Below are positions 1 through 5,972 of a DNA stretch of 7,695 nucleotides, piece by piece. Below the pieces are notes generated by a model. That model was not told the DNA's origin, made no database searches, and saw only the letters and a list, made by a program, of their open reading frames with translations. Every line of letters starts with the position of its first letter. The stretch's first letter is position 1. Origin of the DNA: an uncultured Lachnospiraceae bacterium (lineage in GTDB: Bacteria; Bacillota; Clostridia; Lachnospirales; Lachnospiraceae); assembly GCA_947176785.1 (NCBI GenBank), contig CAMWSA010000178.1:1-7695 (forward strand), written 5' to 3'. The translations under genes and the position numbers were made by a program.

Positions 1-6
1 GGCTTG

Positions 7-35
7 GAAGCAAATTTGTTTCACAAATTAGCTTC
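7..35. repeat. Imperfect hairpin near the left edge
   Basis: Bases 7-11 pair with 31-35 (GAAGC/GCTTC) and 13-19 pair with 23-29 (AATTTGT/ACAAATT), with one A-A mismatch and a three-base loop. No T-run follows, so it is not a standard terminator. Its TTGGAAGC...GCTTC arms resemble the TTTGGAAG/CTTCCAAA hairpins at 7015-7035 and 7091-7111, so it may belong to the same intergenic repeat family. The remainder of 1-173 shows an orphan AAAAGGAGG (88-96) without a usable start codon, and nothing else I can name. Confidence 0.45.
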
Positions 36-173
36 ATGCGGTGGCAAGTCGCCTTATTTTGTATATATTGCCCAATCCCTGTTACGTAAAAGGAGGTTTC
101 GCAATTACCTACTGCTTCTTTTTGCGGAAAGGAGTGAGGGCTGGCAGGAAACAGGGGCAGCCTGGCCGGTTTC

Positions 174-575
174 CTAGTCTTCCTCCGGCTTTGTCAGCAG
201 TTTTTCAAACAGCAGTCCGGCCCCGAACCAATAGGGGGCGAAGTCCAGACGGATGACCTGGCCGATGTTCCACTTGGAGCGGCTGTAGTCCCAGGGGCAG
301 AGGGATTTGCGCCTCAACAGCGAGCCGCTGATGAACTCCATGGAGAAAATCATGGACATGTAGGTCAGCCCCCGGACGAGCAGGGGTTTATTTTTCATAA
401 AGCGGAATATGGGGGTAAGCAGGGCTGCGCAGCCATAGATGGGAAACATCCAGACGGAAGTATTGCCCTGGAGGGAGAACTGCCTGCGGCGGATTTTGTT
501 TATGGCGGTAAAAATGATTTCCAGACACCAGCCCAGTATGCCGCAGCGGACGAAATTATTCAAAAATTTATGCAT
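174..575 (-). CDS. Putative ABC transporter permease (CmpB-like, PF06541-type) small membrane protein
   Basis: A 133-residue hydrophobic protein. The pattern ILGWCLEIIF (residues about 14-23), then GNTSVWMFPIYG (38-49), EFISG (80-84), and WDYS followed by IRLDFAPYW near 94-116 matches the family annotated as 'putative ABC transporter permease' in Clostridia. About four membrane segments are likely (roughly 8-25, 44-60, 68-86, 112-127). The name is historical: no ABC ATPase is nearby and the transport role is not established. The length is usual for the single-domain form. The ATG at 575 has GGAAAGGA upstream at a rather long distance (about 12 bases), so translation may be modest or the start imperfect. 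The gene is transcribed away from the folate operon and its upstream region is the palindromic repeat region, so its promoter, if local, lies in repeat DNA. Family assignment is fairly sure, function unknown. Confidence 0.8.
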   Translation of the reverse strand: MHKFLNNFVRCGILGWCLEIIFTAINKIRRRQFSLQGNTSVWMFPIYGCAALLTPIFRFMKNKPLLVRGLTYMSMIFSMEFISGSLLRRKSLCPWDYSRSKWNIGQVIRLDFAPYWFGAGLLFEKLLTKPEED

Positions 576-643
576 GGAAGATACCGGTCCTTTCCGAAAG
601 CGGCGGCTGTGCTTCTGGCTGCTTTCGTATATTGGTAGTTATA

Positions 644-1101
644 CTGACGAGCGCTAAGATTTTCCGGTTCCTGTACGCCTCATACTGCTTGTTTATGATG
701 TAAGGGCCAAAAGGTCTTCCATACTGAAATTGTGTCAATTGCAGCAAAATTGTGTAAGGCTCAAATTCCGGGATTCCTATGAAAGTATAACATTCCAAGG
801 TACAATTCGGAAATAATGAACACAATTTGTCTGCTAATGACCTTTTGGCCCCAACATTATCATTATGGTAAACGACATATGGCGTTGCACAGCATGTGAC
901 GTGCAGGAAGGAAAATCTAACCGTTCGTGCGTTTAGTATAGCCGGTTTATAACCAAATTATCCAAAATCCGCATTTTCCTGCCAATTTGCAGGGAATTGC
1001 CATGCAGACAGGCTGGCGCGTATGGCTATATTGGCGAGCGGCCAGAGCTTCCTTCCCGCAGTCACAAGCTGCAGGGATCGGGAAGTCTTTGCGCTCGTCA
1101 G
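644..1101. repeat. 458-bp palindromic, MITE-like element with terminal inverted repeats and two internal arms
   Basis: The ends 644-674 and 1071-1101 are inverted copies matching at 25 of 31 bases, both starting CTGACGAGCGC. Five of the six differences would be G-U pairs in RNA read from the plus strand. Inside lie two further arms: 704-716 with 839-851 (perfect 13 bp), and 896-943 with 1024-1065 (imperfect, sharing GTGAC, GGAAGGAA and ATAGCC). The whole therefore draws as a closing stem with two branches. It is AT-richer than the flanking genes. It encodes no transposase and I see no convincing target-site duplication (flanks TTATA and CGTAA). It fills most of the 684-bp gap between the CmpB-like gene and folC. 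It could be a non-autonomous transposable element, a fused cluster of palindromic repeats, or a structured RNA; the sequence alone does not decide. Confidence 0.6.
704..851. repeat. Internal inverted repeat with four spaced AATTGTGT-type boxes
   Basis: GGGCCAAAAGGTC at 704-716 is the exact reverse complement of 839-851. Ten bases further in on each side is AAATTGTGT (727-735 on plus, 820-828 on minus), and another 12 bases in is AATTGTGT (748-755) on the left and AATTGTA (801-807, minus strand) on the right. The equal spacing on both sides, about 20-21 bases between boxes, is what makes this look organised rather than accidental. Such symmetric subterminal boxes can be transposase-binding sites or the arms of an RNA stem. 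No promoter or coding function can be assigned. Confidence 0.55.
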
Positions 1102-1142
1102 CGTAAGAATGCGGGGCGGAAACGCATAAGTACACAACGGTT

Positions 1143-1235
1143 CCGTCCGGCACTTGCGAAACGTTCTCCGCAGGTGACGTGGCTGGTCAACCCATCCACT
1201 GTTCCCGGAAAGGGATTTTCGCAACCGCCGGACGG
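1143..1235 (+). promoter_or_regulatory. Predicted structured leader hairpin upstream of folC
   Basis: CCGTCCGGC (1143-1151) pairs perfectly with 1227-1235, then after two mismatches TTGCGAAA (1154-1161) pairs with 1217-1224. The 55-base apical part can form smaller stems, such as TCCC/GGGA at 1203-1206 and 1212-1215. The stem ends about 11 bases before the folC ribosome binding site (AAAGGAG, 1247-1253), a position suited to control of translation. It lies outside the 644-1101 element. I could not match it to the conserved bases of the THF riboswitch as I remember them. It may be a leader that senses a folate-related signal, or just another palindromic repeat. Confidence 0.45.
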
Positions 1236-1259
1236 TGCCCTGTGTGAAAGGAGACTGGG

Positions 1260-2561
1260 ATGAGATATCAGGAAGCGCTGGATTATATGGATTCTTTAAA
1301 TAATTATGGTATTGTGCCGGGGCTTGGTTCGATTCGGGAGCTATGCCGGCGGCTTGATAACCCCCAGGACCGGCTGCGGTTTGTCCATATCGCCGGCACC
1401 AACGGCAAGGGCTCGGTGCTGGCCTATGTGTCCACGGCGGCCCTGCGCGCCGGATACAGGGTGGGGCGGTACATATCCCCGGCGGTGCAGGAATACCGGG
1501 AACGGTTTCAGATCAATGGCCGGATGATCACCCAAAAGGAACTGTGCGGGCTGGTGGAGGAACTGCGCCGGGTCTGCGGCGCCATGGTGGCGGAGGGGAT
1601 GCCACATCCCACCCCCTTTGAGGTGGAGACGGCCCTGGGATTTTTATATTTCAGTCAAAAAGAGTGTGACTTGGTGGTCCTGGAGACCGGCATGGGGGGA
1701 AGGCTGGATGCCACCAATGTGATCCGCAATACACTGGTGGCTGTGCTGACTTCTGTCAGTATGGATCATATGCAGTATCTGGGGAATACGCTGGGGGCCA
1801 TTGCAGGGGAGAAAGCGGGAATACTGAAGCCGGGCTGCAGGGCCGTGTCCGCAGTGCAGGAGCCGGAGGCCATGGAGGTGATCCGGGCACAGGCGCAGCG
1901 GCAGCGCATCCCCCTGACTGTGGCAGACGGGGAAAAGGCAAAGAGGGTGCGTTATGGCCTGGAGAGGCAGCGATTTGACTATGACGGCATGAAAGCCCTG
2001 GAGATCAGCCTGGCGGGAAAATATCAGATCGGCAATGCGGTGCTGGCTGTCGAGGTGTGCCGCGCATTGGGGGAGTGCGGCCTTGACATCCCGGAAAAGG
2101 CTCTGCGGCAGGGGCTTTTGGATACCCGGTGGCCGGGGCGTTTTACCGTCCTGGGCAGGAAACCCCTGTTTGTGGCGGACGGGGCGCACAACGAGGACGC
2201 CGCAAAAAAACTGGCCCAGTCCATTGAATTTTATTTTACAAATAAGCGGATTATCTATATAATGGGAATATTGAAGGACAAGGAGTATGAGAAGATCATA
2301 GAGATTACGGCCCGTTATGCGGACCAGATTCTCACCGTGGCACCGCCGGGCAATCCCAGGGCCATGGGCAGCTGTGAACTGGCCCGGGAGGTGGCGAAGG
2401 CGCATCCCCGGGTGACTGCCGTGGACAGCCTGGAGGAGGCTGTGGAGATCAGCCATCTGCTGGCAGGCAGGGAGGACGTAATTCTGGCGTTTGGCTCCCT
2501 GTCCTATCTGGGACGGCTTATGGAGATAATGGGAGAGCGGGAGAAAAAGAAGAAAAAGTGA
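1260..2561 (+). CDS. folC: Dihydrofolate synthase / folylpolyglutamate synthase
   Basis: A cytoplasmic Mur-ligase-family enzyme that uses ATP to join glutamate to dihydropteroate and to extend folate polyglutamate tails. Visible landmarks: the N-terminal GLGSIRELCRRLDNPQ (21-36), the P-loop GTNGKGS (46-52), FEVETALGF (120-128), ETGMGGRLDATN (142-153), MDH (168-170), GEKAGI (183-188), WPGRF (291-295) and DGAHN (307-311), the last marking the C-terminal ligase domain. At 433 residues it is full length. The ATG is preceded by AAAGGAG with 6-base spacing. It opens the folate operon and sits just after a predicted structured leader. The C-terminus is a run of lysines, typical of a loose tail. Whether it is bifunctional or only a folylpolyglutamate synthase cannot be told from sequence, but no second folC is seen here and the operon context favours the bifunctional role. 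Confidence 0.95.
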   Translation: MRYQEALDYMDSLNNYGIVPGLGSIRELCRRLDNPQDRLRFVHIAGTNGKGSVLAYVSTAALRAGYRVGRYISPAVQEYRERFQINGRMITQKELCGLVEELRRVCGAMVAEGMPHPTPFEVETALGFLYFSQKECDLVVLETGMGGRLDATNVIRNTLVAVLTSVSMDHMQYLGNTLGAIAGEKAGILKPGCRAVSAVQEPEAMEVIRAQAQRQRIPLTVADGEKAKRVRYGLERQRFDYDGMKALEISLAGKYQIGNAVLAVEVCRALGECGLDIPEKALRQGLLDTRWPGRFTVLGRKPLFVADGAHNEDAAKKLAQSIEFYFTNKRIIYIMGILKDKEYEKIIEITARYADQILTVAPPGNPRAMGSCELAREVAKAHPRVTAVDSLEEAVEISHLLAGREDVILAFGSLSYLGRLMEIMGEREKKKKK

Positions 2562-2660
2562 GGAAAGCCGGCTGTGGGGAGAGCTTGCCCATGGCAAAGG
2601 CCAACCAAGGGCAGGGAGGAAAATGGGAAAAGCCTGACTGCCGGGAAAGGACTGGTGGAC

Positions 2661-3215
2661 ATGATAGATCAGGAGAAGATAAAGCAGGGCGTGCGGCTGC
2701 TGCTGGAGGGGATCGGCGAGGACCCGTCCAGGGATGGGCTGGCGGATACCCCGGGCCGGGTGGCCCGGATGTATGAGGAGATTTTTGGCGGCATGGAGGA
2801 GACGGCCGGGGAACATCTGTCCAAGGTGTTTGCTGCGGACAGCGCGGGCATTGTGCTGGAGAGGGATATCACCTTTTACTCCACCTGTGAACATCATCTG
2901 ATGCCCTTTTACGGCAAGGCGCATATCGCTTATCTGCCCAGGGGCAAGGTGGTGGGGCTGAGCAAGCTGGCCCGGACGGTGGAGGTCTACGCCCGCAGAC
3001 TCCAGATCCAGGAGCAGATGACGGGACAGATTGCGGATGCCATTATGGAGCATTTGCAGCCCGGAGGCGTCATGGTGATTCTGGAGGCGGAGCATATGTG
3101 CATGACCATGCGGGGGATCAAAAAGCCCGGCAGCAGCACCGTGACCATGGCAGTGCGGGGCGTGTTTGAGGACAGTGCGCTGCAGGAGCAGGTATACCGT
3201 ATGATGCAGCTGTAG
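2661..3215 (+). CDS. folE: GTP cyclohydrolase I
   Basis: Catalyses the first step of the pterin branch, GTP to 7,8-dihydroneopterin triphosphate, as a cytoplasmic homodecamer-type enzyme. The 184-residue reading from ATG 2661 gives the usual N-terminus, with DTPGRVARMYEE at 29-40, STCEHHLMPF at 74-83, GLSKLARTVEVYARRLQIQE at 99-118 and HMCMTMRG at 145-152. The zinc ligands fit Cys76, His79 and Cys147; the Cys76-Cys147 distance of 71 equals that of the E. coli pair (Cys110, Cys181). The catalytic-site His78 is present. I chose 2661 because AAAGGA (about 2646-2651) lies 9 bases before it and the family motif begins right there; an upstream GTG at 2574 would add 29 unconserved residues. It lies 99 bases after folC and 42 before the HD gene, consistent with one transcript. 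Confidence 0.95.
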   Translation: MIDQEKIKQGVRLLLEGIGEDPSRDGLADTPGRVARMYEEIFGGMEETAGEHLSKVFAADSAGIVLERDITFYSTCEHHLMPFYGKAHIAYLPRGKVVGLSKLARTVEVYARRLQIQEQMTGQIADAIMEHLQPGGVMVILEAEHMCMTMRGIKKPGSSTVTMAVRGVFEDSALQEQVYRMMQL

Positions 3216-3257
3216 GGCATTGGCGATTTCACCGCACCTTTTTGGAGATGAGACTGG

Positions 3258-3740
3258 ATGGAACGAGTGGACAGGATATTGCAGCATGAGGCATTCCGGC
3301 GGCATATGCGGGAAAATGAGGCGGCGGAGAAGGAGCGGATTTTCTGCCGTCATGATATGGCGCATTTTCTGGATGTGGCCCGGATTGCCATGATTCTCAA
3401 CCTTCAGGAGAGGCTGGGGCTTTCCCAGGGCATGATCTATGGGGCGGCGCTGCTGCACGATATCGGGCGGCATGAGCAGTATAAGGCAGGCACGCCCCAC
3501 GAGATTGCCAGCGCCCGGATTGCGCCGGATATCCTGGCGGACTGTGGATATGGCCCGGAGGAAATCCGGGAGATCGCAGAGGCCATTGGGCTGCACCGGG
3601 ACAGCGACACCGCTCAAAGGCAGGATCTGGCCGGTATATTGTACCGTGCGGACAAGGCCAGCAGGGCCTGTTTCGCCTGCAAGGCCAACGGGCAGTGCAG
3701 CTGGAAAGAAGACAGGAAAAATCAGAAGATTTCCTGGTAG
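3258..3740 (+). CDS. HD-domain phosphohydrolase in the folate operon
   Basis: A 160-residue soluble protein with the HD metal-hydrolase pattern: His36 in HDMAHF (also His32), His67-Asp68 in LLHDIGRHEQY, His81 in TPHEIAS, His113 in GLHRD, and Asp132 in ADKASR. The additional His81 and His113 fit a two-metal HD site. A cysteine group follows (Cys138, Cys141, Cys147 in CFAC and CSW), which might bind metal but whose role is unknown. Upstream GGAG (3244-3247) supports ATG 3258. It sits between folE and folP. No Nudix-type dihydroneopterin triphosphate pyrophosphatase (FolQ) is present in the operon, and an archaeal HD-family enzyme, MptB, does act on a dihydroneopterin cyclic phosphate, so removal of phosphates from the pterin is a plausible job. 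That is inference from context; a nucleotide or housekeeping phosphohydrolase remains possible. Confidence 0.88.
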   Translation: MERVDRILQHEAFRRHMRENEAAEKERIFCRHDMAHFLDVARIAMILNLQERLGLSQGMIYGAALLHDIGRHEQYKAGTPHEIASARIAPDILADCGYGPEEIREIAEAIGLHRDSDTAQRQDLAGILYRADKASRACFACKANGQCSWKEDRKNQKISW

Positions 3741-3819
3741 AGAGTGCATGGGAAAGGGGGAGCCCGATGGTATATGAGAAAGGACGCGGCAATTAGCCGA
3801 GGGAAGGAGCAGACAGCAT

Positions 3820-4791
3820 ATGAGAATTGGCAGCAGGGAATTTGACGTGGAAAACGGGACTTATGTGATGGGCATACTGAACGTGACCCCGGATTCTTTT
3901 TCCGACGGGGGAAAGTGGAACAGCATGGACCGGGCCATGAAGCATGTGGAGGAGATGCTGGCGGAGGGCATGGATATTCTGGACATCGGCGGCGAGTCCA
4001 CCAGGCCAGGGTCCGATTACAGCATGTCGGCTTCGGAGGAACTGGAGCGGGTAATGCCTTATATCGAGGCGGTGAAGGCCCGTTTTGAGGTACCTGTCTC
4101 CCTGGACACTTATAAGAGCCAGGTGGCGGAGGCGGGGATTGCCGCCGGTGTGGATCTGATCAATGATATCTGGGGATTGAAATGGGATGCCCGGATGGCC
4201 CGGGTGATCGCAGACTATGGTGTGGCCTGCTGCCTGATGCACAACCGCAAAGCGGCGGGGCAGGGGACTGGCTCTAAAGCGGCGGGGCAAAGAACTGGCT
4301 CTACCGCCACAGGGCAGGGCAACGGCAATGCCGCTTTGGGCGGAGACGGCAATTCTGCCGCCATAGGGCAACAGGACGCCAACAGATATGGCTACGGCAA
4401 TTTCCTGGAGGATGTGGTGGCTGATCTGGCGGAAGCTTTGGAGTTGGCCAAAAGGGCAGGCATCGGAAAGGATCGGATTATATTGGACCCCGGCGTGGGC
4501 TTTGCAAAGAGCTATGAGCAGAATCTGAGCATTATCCACCATCTGGAGTCCCTGCAGGCACTGGGCTGCCCGGTGCTGTTGGGGACCAGCCGTAAGTCCG
4601 TGGTGGGCCTGACCCTGGATTTGCCGGTGACGGAGCGGCTGGAGGGCACATTGGTGACTACGGTGATGGGAATGCTGAAGGGCTGTGCCTTTGTCCGGGT
4701 GCATGATGTGAAAGAGAATGTGCGGGCCATCCGCATGGCCCAGGCGATTTTGAGAGAGAAGAAGCCGGACATTTCTGCTGACGAACGTTAA
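3820..4791 (+). CDS. folP: Dihydropteroate synthase with a repeat-containing insertion
   Basis: Joins hydroxymethyl-dihydropterin pyrophosphate to p-aminobenzoate to give dihydropteroate; this is the sulfonamide target. TIM-barrel landmarks are MGILNVTPDSFSDGG (17-31), GGESTRPG (57-64), VSLDTYKS, LINDIWGLK, LMHNR (139-143), LDPGVGFAKS, LLGTSRKS and RVHDVKE, so the catalytic set looks intact. Start ATG 3820 has AAGGAG at 3804-3809. At 323 residues it is about 45 longer than usual; the excess is residues 144-188, five nine-residue Gly/Ala/Gln/Ser-rich units placed between LMHNR and the next helix (YGNFLEDVV). The reading frame is kept, so the enzyme is probably active with a floppy loop. The last residues (ADER) and the stop codon lie in the inverted repeat 4778-4872. 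It is 79 bases after the HD gene. Confidence 0.95.
   Translation: MRIGSREFDVENGTYVMGILNVTPDSFSDGGKWNSMDRAMKHVEEMLAEGMDILDIGGESTRPGSDYSMSASEELERVMPYIEAVKARFEVPVSLDTYKSQVAEAGIAAGVDLINDIWGLKWDARMARVIADYGVACCLMHNRKAAGQGTGSKAAGQRTGSTATGQGNGNAALGGDGNSAAIGQQDANRYGYGNFLEDVVADLAEALELAKRAGIGKDRIILDPGVGFAKSYEQNLSIIHHLESLQALGCPVLLGTSRKSVVGLTLDLPVTERLEGTLVTTVMGMLKGCAFVRVHDVKENVRAIRMAQAILREKKPDISADER
4249..4383 (+). repeat. Five in-frame 27-bp tandem repeats inside folP
   Basis: Units are 4249-4275, 4276-4302, 4303-4329, 4330-4356 and 4357-4383, coding KAAGQGTGS, KAAGQRTGS, TATGQGNGN, AALGGDGNS and AAIGQQDAN. The first two units differ at 3 of 27 bases; later units are more diverged, suggesting older copies at the 3' end and recent duplication at the 5' end. 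The 27-base unit preserves the frame whatever the copy number. Confidence 0.85.
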
Positions 4792-4872
4792 GCTTTTTCG
4801 ATTCCTGCCCGGAACATGCTGCGTAATCGGAAAAATGTTCCGGGCAGGAAGAAAAATCGGATCGTTCGTCTG
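4778..4872. repeat. 95-bp inverted repeat spanning the folP stop codon
   Basis: TTCCTGCCCGGAACAT (4802-4817) is the exact reverse complement of 4835-4850, with a 17-base loop. Outside it TTTTTC (4794-4799) pairs with GAAAAA (4851-4856), and after a poorly paired six bases GACGAACG (4780-4787) pairs with 4863-4870. The left arm, 4778-4807, matches the left terminus of the 644-1101 element at about 25 of 30 bases, so this looks like a short, internally deleted relative. No T-run follows. It may act as a terminator-like or mRNA-stabilising hairpin between folP and folBK, or simply be an inserted repeat. Confidence 0.75.
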
Positions 4873-4910
4873 TATAGAGGGAGAATGGTACTGCCGGGAA
4901 AGGATGAATG

Positions 4911-4931
4911 TCCGGCCCGGAAGCGGCCGGA
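4911..4931 (+). repeat. Short GC-rich hairpin in the folP-folBK gap
   Basis: TCCGGCC (4911-4917) pairs with GGCCGGA (4925-4931) around a seven-base loop. It follows the larger inverted repeat and precedes the folBK ribosome binding site by about 48 bases. No T-run, so not an obvious terminator. It contributes to a 201-base gap that is unusually structured for an operon. Confidence 0.4.
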
Positions 4932-4978
4932 TGCCCATCCCCCGGGACTGGGGCCGGCAGGGAAGATGCGGTTTTATC

Positions 4979-4984
4979 AGGAGG
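4979..4984 (+). promoter_or_regulatory. Ribosome binding site that sets the folBK start
   Basis: AGGAGG lies 8 bases before ATG 4993. The frame stays open back to an ATG at 4816, but that codon is buried in the inverted repeat and the added residues are not FolB-like, so 4993 is the better start. Confidence 0.8.
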
Positions 4985-4992
4985 ACAGGAAA

Positions 4993-5853
4993 ATGGGGAA
5001 AAGGAAAGAGTGGGATGAGATCCGTATTGACGATCTGGAGGTTTATGCCCACCACGGGGTTTTCCCGGAGGAAAAGAAAAAGGGACAGCTTTTTTATGTG
5101 AATCTGGTGCTGTATACGGACACCCGACAGGCCGGGAAGCAGGATGAACTGACTCTGTCTACCCATTATGGGGAGGTGTGCCATCTGGTGGCAACATGGA
5201 TGCAGGGGCACACCTATGACCTGATAGAGACGGTGGCGGAGACGGTGGCGGAGCAGATCCTGCTGCGATACCCCCTGGTACAGGCGTTGGATGTGGAAAT
5301 CCGCAAGCCCCAGGCTCCCATCGGGCTGCCCTTTGGGAGTGTGTCTGTCAGGCTTCACCGGGGCTGGCATCATGTGTATGTGGCTCTGGGCTCCAATATG
5401 GGGGATCGTAAAAAATATTTGCAGACGGGCGTGGACGCCATGCGGGAGCGGAAGGATATCAGGCTGAAGAAGGTGTCTTCCTGGCGGCAGACTGCGCCCT
5501 ATGGCGGGATAGAGCAGGAGGATTTTTTGAATGGGGTCATGGAGATACAAACGCTGCTAACCCCCCGGGAACTGCTGGATTATCTGCATGAGGTGGAACA
5601 GCGTGCGGACCGAAAAAGGGAAGTACACTGGGGGCCTCGCACACTGGATCTGGATATTTTGCTGTTTGACGATCTGGTGATGGAGTCAGAGGAATTGATC
5701 ATTCCCCATGTGGACATGCAGAACCGGGATTTCGTGTTGGGGCCCATGGCGGAGATTGCATCCTGGGTGCGGCATCCGGTGTTGGGGCTTACCATGGGGC
5801 AGTTGTATGCCAGGCTTACTTCCGGCAAGGAGATTATACACACAGCCGATTAG
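4993..5853 (+). CDS. folBK: Fused dihydroneopterin aldolase / 6-hydroxymethyl-7,8-dihydropterin pyrophosphokinase
   Basis: A 286-residue bifunctional cytoplasmic enzyme. Residues 1 to about 122 are FolB: IDDLEVYAHHGVFPEEKKKG (12-31) carries the glutamates (26, 27) of the aldolase site, THYGEV (57-62) the tyrosine, and IRKPQAPI (103-110) the lysine. Residues about 127-286 are FolK: ALGSNMGD (131-138), TAPYGGIEQEDFLNGV (167-182), the HWGPRTLDLDILLFDD stretch (212-227) with the metal-binding aspartates, and IPHVDMQNRDFVLGPM (237-252). It cleaves dihydroneopterin to hydroxymethyl-dihydropterin and then pyrophosphorylates it with ATP, feeding FolP. Fusions of these neighbouring steps are known in Firmicutes. 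It ends the operon; its TAG stop is the first three bases of a copy of the dispersed repeat (5851-5881). The two domains are joined with almost no linker (HRGWHHVY). Confidence 0.95.
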   Translation: MGKRKEWDEIRIDDLEVYAHHGVFPEEKKKGQLFYVNLVLYTDTRQAGKQDELTLSTHYGEVCHLVATWMQGHTYDLIETVAETVAEQILLRYPLVQALDVEIRKPQAPIGLPFGSVSVRLHRGWHHVYVALGSNMGDRKKYLQTGVDAMRERKDIRLKKVSSWRQTAPYGGIEQEDFLNGVMEIQTLLTPRELLDYLHEVEQRADRKREVHWGPRTLDLDILLFDDLVMESEELIIPHVDMQNRDFVLGPMAEIASWVRHPVLGLTMGQLYARLTSGKEIIHTAD

Positions 5854-5862
5854 AGCTTCCTT

Positions 5863-5908
5863 CCTGCACGGCACAGGCTGCCCGATTATGCAGCCTGTGC
5901 CGTGCAGG
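5863..5908. repeat. Perfect 19-bp hairpin between convergent genes
   Basis: CCTGCACGGCACAGGCTGC (5863-5881) is the exact reverse complement of 5890-5908, with an eight-base loop. It starts 10 bases after the folBK stop and lies between folBK (plus) and the Gx transporter (minus), where a bidirectional terminator would be expected. Neither side has a T-run, so it is not a textbook intrinsic terminator. Its left arm is a copy of the CTTCCTTCCTGC repeat family, so it may be an inserted palindrome that happens to serve as a 3' end stabiliser. Confidence 0.8.
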
Positions 5909-5972
5909 TTAGTGTGAGATGGTTGAGAACGATAAAGGGGTAAAAGACGAAAACGTAAGTCGTATCCTATAT

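Noticed and set aside
146..175. AGGAAAC/GTTTCCT stem (146-152 with 169-175) as a terminator for the CmpB-like gene
   Set aside because: The stem overlaps the stop codon, is only 7 bp with a long loop, and has no T-run on the minus strand.
41..256. 71-codon plus-strand frame with AAAAGGAGG at 88-96
   Set aside because: The strong ribosome binding site has no ATG, GTG or TTG at a working distance (only an ATT at 104), the frame overlaps the CmpB-like gene, and the product has no recognisable features.
568..825. 85-codon minus-strand frame as a real gene
   Set aside because: It covers one arm of the palindromic repeat and has no good ribosome binding site; it is treated as repeat-derived and noted as a finding instead.
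1100..1259. THF or cobalamin riboswitch before folC
   Set aside because: A structured stem is present, but the conserved core bases of these classes as I know them are not visible on either strand.
2574..2660. Longer folE start at GTG 2574
   Set aside because: It adds 29 residues without family similarity; ATG 2661 has a better ribosome binding site and matches the normal N-terminus.
1644..3749. 701-codon open frame on the minus strand opposite folC, folE and the HD gene
   Set aside because: The translation is low-complexity, His/Pro/Leu/Gln-rich with no family resemblance; it is the mirror of the strong G/C third-position bias in real plus-strand genes.
4816..4992. Longer folBK start at ATG 4816 (or 4885)
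   Set aside because: 4816 lies inside the inverted repeat and 4885 has its purine-rich stretch too close; AGGAGG at 4979-4984 clearly marks ATG 4993.
3793..5550. 585-codon open frame on the minus strand opposite folP and folBK
   Set aside because: Same reason: it is antisense to well-supported enzymes and includes the complement of the folP repeats.
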